NCBI GenBank assembly: GCA_037447655.1 | Contig: JBBHKE010003369.1 | Coordinates: 1-64,000 of the forward strand | Source of the DNA: Zygnema cylindricum | Lineage: Eukaryota; Streptophyta; Zygnematophyceae; Zygnematales; Zygnemataceae | Length of the DNA stretch: 64,000 nucleotides | Reading direction: 5' to 3' | Part shown: in pieces, positions 59,593-64,000 of the stretch | Layout of the letters: each line of letters begins with the position of its first letter | Position numbering within the stretch: the stretch's first letter is position 1 | Translations under genes and position numbers: made by a program | The notes under the pieces: generated by a model | What the model saw: only the letters and a program-made list of their open reading frames with translations | What the model was told of the DNA's origin: nothing | Database searches by the model: none

Positions 59593-60631
59593 TGCAATTA
59601 TGTGTCCTCCATTGGACTACAGAATACAGGAAGCCTCTAGATATTATTTAACTAACCCACTTTAAGCCACGACCACTTCTGCCCAAGAAGGCAAACTGAC
59701 AATTTGACTGCACCCCTGTGCAGCTTAGACTCCCCTGAGTCCGTAGGAAAAAGAATCACTGAAAACGGCCAACCAGCCGATAAGTTATGAGGCAGTAAAA
59801 ATGCCAATTTGTACAAACTCTCAAAGGGAGAGGTGACTTCCTACCAAAATTTTCCAAGTCCTGATTCTCTGTAATAACTCCTATCTACTGAAGTAGGGAC
59901 CAATCAGATTACTGTATCGTACACAAAAGTACTACTGTCGCTGTACCTTTTGTACGGCCTTTGTACGACAAGGCTATTAAGTGGACGCGTGTCCGCTTTT
60001 CACTCGTCCGTACGTTCCTCGGAATTCCTATGACCGAATGTCATCTCTCCATGTAGCTTCAGGTCATGCCACGTCACAAAAAGCCAAAGTGACCACTCCG
60101 GGATTTCGGCGAAGATGTGCGCCGTTGGATTTTATGTGAAACGCAATCTTAGCCGTAATAAATACTTGCGCGACATTTGTTCCGATGTCGAAATAAAATG
60201 CGTGGTATCCGTTTTGAATTAGCGTCGTACGACGTACTTTATAAAACTGATTCTATGTACGCCGTATACAGTTCTAGTTAAATGAACTTTATCTACTCGA
60301 ACTAAATATATATCTATCACATACCATAGCAATTAGCATTGGTCCTAGTCTATTAGGATAAAGCTGACCGCTACCGGACAACTTGACGAACCGCAGGTGC
60401 CGGGATCAAATCTCTGGTCCGTCAAGTATATTTTTAGTAACCTACTAAAAATAGCTGTCTGTTGAACTAAGGCAGCCATGGATCAACCTCTCTCTCTTAC
60501 CTTCAGTGACTACAACAAGTATGGGAGCTAGAGAGCGGAGGTGGAGGCAGGCTGTCTGTCCTTTTTTCTTTTCCTTTTATAAAAACATATTTAAACCTAG
60601 AAAATACTCTAGAAATCTATAAATTTCAACA
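59593..60631 (-). mobile_element. Solo LTR, diverged family A
   Basis: 1,039 bp, from TGCAATTATGTGTCC to AAATTTCAACA. Shares the T-arm hairpin (60391-60426, TTGACG...CGTCAAG) and CCATGG block (~60479). Flanks AATAT and CCCAT do not match, so it may be the product of recombination between two copies. Confidence 0.75.
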
Positions 60632-61290
60632 CCCATCGGTGAAAATACTGTCTTGGTAACTGTCGGCATCTTCAATATTTCGGAGGAATTCTCTTGCCCT
60701 TGGGCAAGGGGGTTCTATTACATCGCCTTTGAAGTGGTTGCGGTGTTTGGGATTATTGCTTGCAATTGCTGTGTGAGCATGTCTTCTTCCCACAGTTCGT
60801 TGCGTAAGGACAAACCCCATTGGATCATGGCTTTTGGCGCATAACTAATTCTGTTTCTGTCCCTCAACGCATTAACCTCTCGGATGGAAACCCTTGCCAA
60901 TCTCAGAAAAAATGCCTTACCGGGTCCCACCAATTTTTCGGACCACCCACAGCTCGAAGGTTTAGCCCATTCCCCAGTTTTCATACTTTTAGCTTTCCAG
61001 GGTCCCATATACGAGTCCAAACGTCCTTAATTTTAGAAATGACAAACTAGTTGGCCGGTTGAACAAGATGTGTTGCATTAGGGGAGGAAAAGTGGAGAAT
61101 TATGTTTTTCACTTCGAGAACTCGCTCTAAGTCTTATGACATATTATGACCACCACAGTTGTCGAGGAACATGATTTTTTGACGTCCCAACCAGTCCCCT
61201 TGATAAGCCCTCGTCTCTCCAAACCATTGTGGGAAAACCGTTTTATCATTCCAACCCTTCAAACCGGTCTGGTAATAAACACCTCAAAAG
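60632..61290 (-). pseudogene. DDE_1 transposase fragment, pogo/Tigger-like
   Basis: On the minus strand, pieces in shifting frames read GWNDKTVFPQWFGETRAYQG, then KIMFLDNCGGHN near 61175-61140 (second catalytic Asp), then ILHFSSPNATHLVQPA and FVISKIKDVW near 61110-61030, the usual DDE_1 arrangement. The third acidic residue after QPA is Asn, and a stop follows. Then come basic helices (61020-60718, DRNRISYAPKAMIQWGLSLR) and a shifted tail. The N-terminal CENP-B-like DNA-binding domain and terminal repeats are not visible. It probably belonged to a cut-and-paste element. Confidence 0.7.
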
Positions 61291-61304
61291 ATACATAATG
61301 GACC

Positions 61305-62413
61305 ACAATCATGTTGTTTTAAAGACTTAATTTCATACACATCTATTTTAATGTAGCCATAATAATAAGATATGAGGCGTACAAAAATTGGGGGAGAAAA
61401 CAAATCATAAGTTTACGTAATTCGATATGGATGTATTATGGATACGGGTGCATTATTTGAATGGATTCACGGATTGGGGGAGCGAACGTACGGGGCGTCT
61501 TATTTGACAAGTGAACGTTTAATAAGTCAGCGGCATTTATGGCGAAGGACGCAATGTTGATACAATAAGATTAGGAGGGTACGATTTAATTTCGGCAAAT
61601 GGTTCGTAGTACATTTGGAGGGCGGACGGCGTTCGCCGATATTTTTGTGGGTTCACACTAATTCTGATGATGTATTACTAGGTGGACTGTACGGTTGTGG
61701 TGTCGGTTTGCTACATGGACTTGTCGTCAAGTGACTAAGCAAGTTGACGTTTAGAATGCCGATTTTGCCGAGGTGTCGGTGTAAATATTTTATAAAACAG
61801 AGGTTTGTCTTTTTGCTAATTAGTTTATTAGTGTAGATTCATTTATTGTAACATACCTCGAATTATTCGGGTATACTCACAATAGTTAAGGTAGGTGGTA
61901 GATAACGTACGACTAGTATGCCTCCGTACATTCAGTAGTGAACTCTCTGAGTATAACTTGTAGGACTTAGATTATTTTGATTATCACAGTCAAGTTTATC
62001 AAAGTAATAGCAAATTGTTTTTCTGCAAATTTGACCTATTTGTGTGATCACTCTAATTGATGTTTTCATGTGAAAATTTTTGAAGATATTTTATGATCTG
62101 AAAACTATATGTGTGTGTAGTTTCAGTCTGTTCTGTTATGTCCATATAATTCTGTGTGAAGTGTACTTGGTTAGTTTTAGAAGCTGTCAGCTGTTTTTGG
62201 GAAACTGTGGAGCTTATATCTTCTAGATTACTTGGCGGATTTGGCTGTAACTTTGGGATTTTACAGTGTCTATGGTGTACTGCATATAAGTGTAATTTGA
62301 GGTGATTTTGTTATTTTTGGAGTAATCTATGCTGTCTGAAACACAAATGTTTTTGAGGTAGTCTGTGGGTGTTTTCGTGAGTAATTAATGGCTGAAATAG
62401 GCTATGGACAACA
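61305..62413 (+). repeat. 5' LTR of copia element F
   Basis: Ends GGACAACA at 62413, directly before the primer site. The left limit is approximate. It holds a promoter-like segment (GGTGTAAATATTTTATAAAA, 61783-61802) and a leader that resembles the C-type solo LTR at 30700-30980 (TTTTTGGGAAACT, TTATATCTT). The gag ATG is inside it at 62388-62390. Confidence 0.65.
61773..61815 (+). promoter_or_regulatory. Putative LTR core promoter
   Basis: GTCGGTGTAAATATTTTATA followed ~25 bases later by TTTGTCTTTTTGC. The same arrangement is present at 42334-42375 and, weaker, at 46225-46280. A TATA-like element followed by a pyrimidine-rich start region fits, by position, the U3/R junction. Confidence 0.4.
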
Positions 62414-63202
62414 GGTTATGGGCCCACGCCCATGGCTACCCATATTTGATGGATCTAACTATCACTAGTGGAAGTGTATGCTCGAGAGCTACTTCGAGAT
62501 GATGGAGCTAATGGATGTGGTAGATGGGACTTTGGGCGAAACATCAAATGGATGGAAAACGAAGAACCATGAGTGTCTAAGGGTTATCAAGAACTCCTTG
62601 ACTGAGACACTGGTAATGTCATATCTAAGTTTTAAGAGTGCAACTAAATTATAGAAGTGCTTACAATGCACATATTCAAAAACTAGTGTATATCATTGGC
62701 TTAGTAGTGTTACCAAAATAGTTGAATACAACTATGTAGGAGGTAGTATGGAGAAACACTGTATTGACCTATAAGTATTATTTGTAGAAAATGATTTGGA
62801 AGGAGGAAACTTTACAGATGCTCAACAAGCTCTCTTGTTAATGAGAAGCCTACCTAAAGAATATAAGAGTTCATTAGATAGCATGACTTCAATTGATAAA
62901 AAGGATTGAAGCTTAACTTTAGCAAGAAGATTTATTTAAGATGAAGAGGATAGTAAAAAGGTTTTATCAAGTAAGAAGAATATAGAGGAATCTAAGTCTC
63001 AGTTTCAAAAAATTAAAAGTAATAGTTAGTCCAGAGATGGAACGAATAATTGTTTTTACTTTAATGATTTAGGACATACCTTCAGGGTATGTCCATCATA
63101 TAAAAGTGCATGTGTTACAAGAAACTTCGGAAACGGATGGGACAATAACCGAGTCCGACCATCAACAAGGAGGGAACCTAGTGCTTTCTCGAGTGAGAGA
63201 CA
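62388..63202 (+). pseudogene. gag of copia element F
   Basis: ATG 62388-62390; MAEIGYGQQVMGPRPWLPIF, then DGSNYH and a stop; core with EGGNFTDAQQALLLMRSLPK and YKSSLDSMTSIDKKD (62800-62905) and SLTLARRF. A knuckle remnant CFYFNDLGHTFRVC near 63055 has its second Cys replaced by Phe. Stops throughout. It is cut by an LTR at 63203; pol is not in the window. Confidence 0.82.
62415..62427 (+). promoter_or_regulatory. Primer-binding site of F, half-tRNA type
   Basis: GTTATGGGCCCAC begins 1 base after the LTR end (GGACAACA, then G) and is translated as VMGP. Confidence 0.75.
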
Positions 63203-64000
63203 TGTAGAAATTAATGGTCCATTTTAAGTATTTTCTAGGTCTAAATGGAAATATAGAAAGAAGCCGAGGCAGTCTACCTCTAACTTCTTTCTCCAACTCT
63301 CAAACTTGTTGCAGTCACTGAGAAATTGGAGAGGGAGCTAGAGCCATGGCTACCTAGGCTATCCAGAGGTTTACGAGAAATTTATATTAGTTAGGGGTTT
63401 ATTTACGAAAAGATTATGGCGGCCACAGGAATTGATCCTGGTACCTATCGGCCGGCAGACAGCAGTTAGTCGATAGCGTTAGCGGTTAAGTCTAGAACTA
63501 ATGTTACGTAGTATATGGTTTGATATTTATTTAAACATGAATACGTAGGATAAATCATTTAACTGTAATTGTTTACGGGATACATAGATCCGGTAATGTA
63601 TAAGTACGGATTACGGTACGGACAAGAAATCAATACCGCGCATTTATTTCTTTAGTGAAACGAATACCGCGCATGTATTTATTACGGCTACGATTAAATT
63701 CGAATTTAATCGGACGGCCGGAATTAGCGCCGAGATCGCGGAAGAAGATTTCGGCGGTTTGTGGCCATCGCCACATCGGATGACACGTGGCGAAATTACA
63801 TTGGATCGTGGTATCTCCAGAGATTATGGCACCGAATCCGGATATGACATGTGTCGACATTTAGGCCATGTCGTACAATGTCCGTACATAAAGTACACCG
63901 GCAGCTGTACTTTTGCGTACGGAACTGTAATCTGATTGGTTGCGTACATCAGTAGATAGAGTCTGTGATAGAGATAGGACTTATAAAAATTAGGAGATAG
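63203..64000 (+). mobile_element. A/B-type LTR, truncated by the window end
   Basis: Starts TGTAGAAATTAATGG, the sense start of family B, and continues with A-like sequence (CCATGG block ~63345, T-arm-like hairpin 63420-63447, reversed A-type flanks to 64000). It is on the plus strand, opposite to most A and B copies here. Whether an interior follows is unknown. Confidence 0.78.

Overview
This window looks like a piece of plant (streptophyte) nuclear genome from a draft assembly. The only recognisable host gene is a spliced plant-type GDSL lipase remnant, almost everything else is LTR retrotransposon, and a run of 10 Ns (13536-13545) marks an assembly gap. Nothing points to a prokaryote or an organelle genome. 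Species cannot be named from the sequence. No rRNA gene, canonical tRNA gene or CRISPR array was found.

Layout. 1-1858: minus-strand copia pol fragment running off the left edge. 2440-10284: tandem copia cluster (family C: LTR-gag-LTR-gag) whose middle LTR was split by a 4.4-kb copia element with only gag intact (family A, 3354-7727). 10285-18200: the only gene-like stretch, with an unidentified open frame, a rearranged duplicated segment, a SINE-like tRNA head, the two last exons of a GDSL lipase with a foldback MITE in the intron, and low-copy DNA. 17960-27235: a ~100-bp satellite split by a solo LTR (18202-19350) and a full-length decayed copia element (D1, 19799-26397). 28055-29546: a second array of ~360-bp units. 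29547-40013: a second full copia element (D2, minus strand) that received four later insertions, one nested inside another. 40015-45923: copia element E. About 45924-49279: copia element I, cut by an LTR (B2) that holds a hAT-type non-autonomous transposon. 51953-55730: Ty3/gypsy chromovirus remnant whose 3' LTR holds a second hAT-type element. 58470-59590: gag-like remnant. 59593-60631: solo LTR. 60632-61290: pogo/Tigger-like DDE transposase fragment. 61305-63202: LTR and gag of copia element F. 63203-64000: another LTR running off the right edge.

How the parts relate. LTR families A, B and D are distant relatives, sharing a palindromic block around CCATGG and a hairpin resembling the T-arm of initiator tRNA-Met. 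The copia families have a primer-binding site of the half-tRNA type: GTTATGGGCCCAC or a close variant, complementary to the anticodon stem-loop of initiator tRNA-Met, a few bases after the LTR. In families A, C, D, F and I the gag start codon lies at or before the LTR end and translation reads straight through this site. Target-site duplications, some with one mutated base, allow much of the insertion order to be read directly.

Most frames carry stops or shifts. The best preserved coding unit is the 472-codon gag of element A. All domain calls are by eye; no database search was possible.
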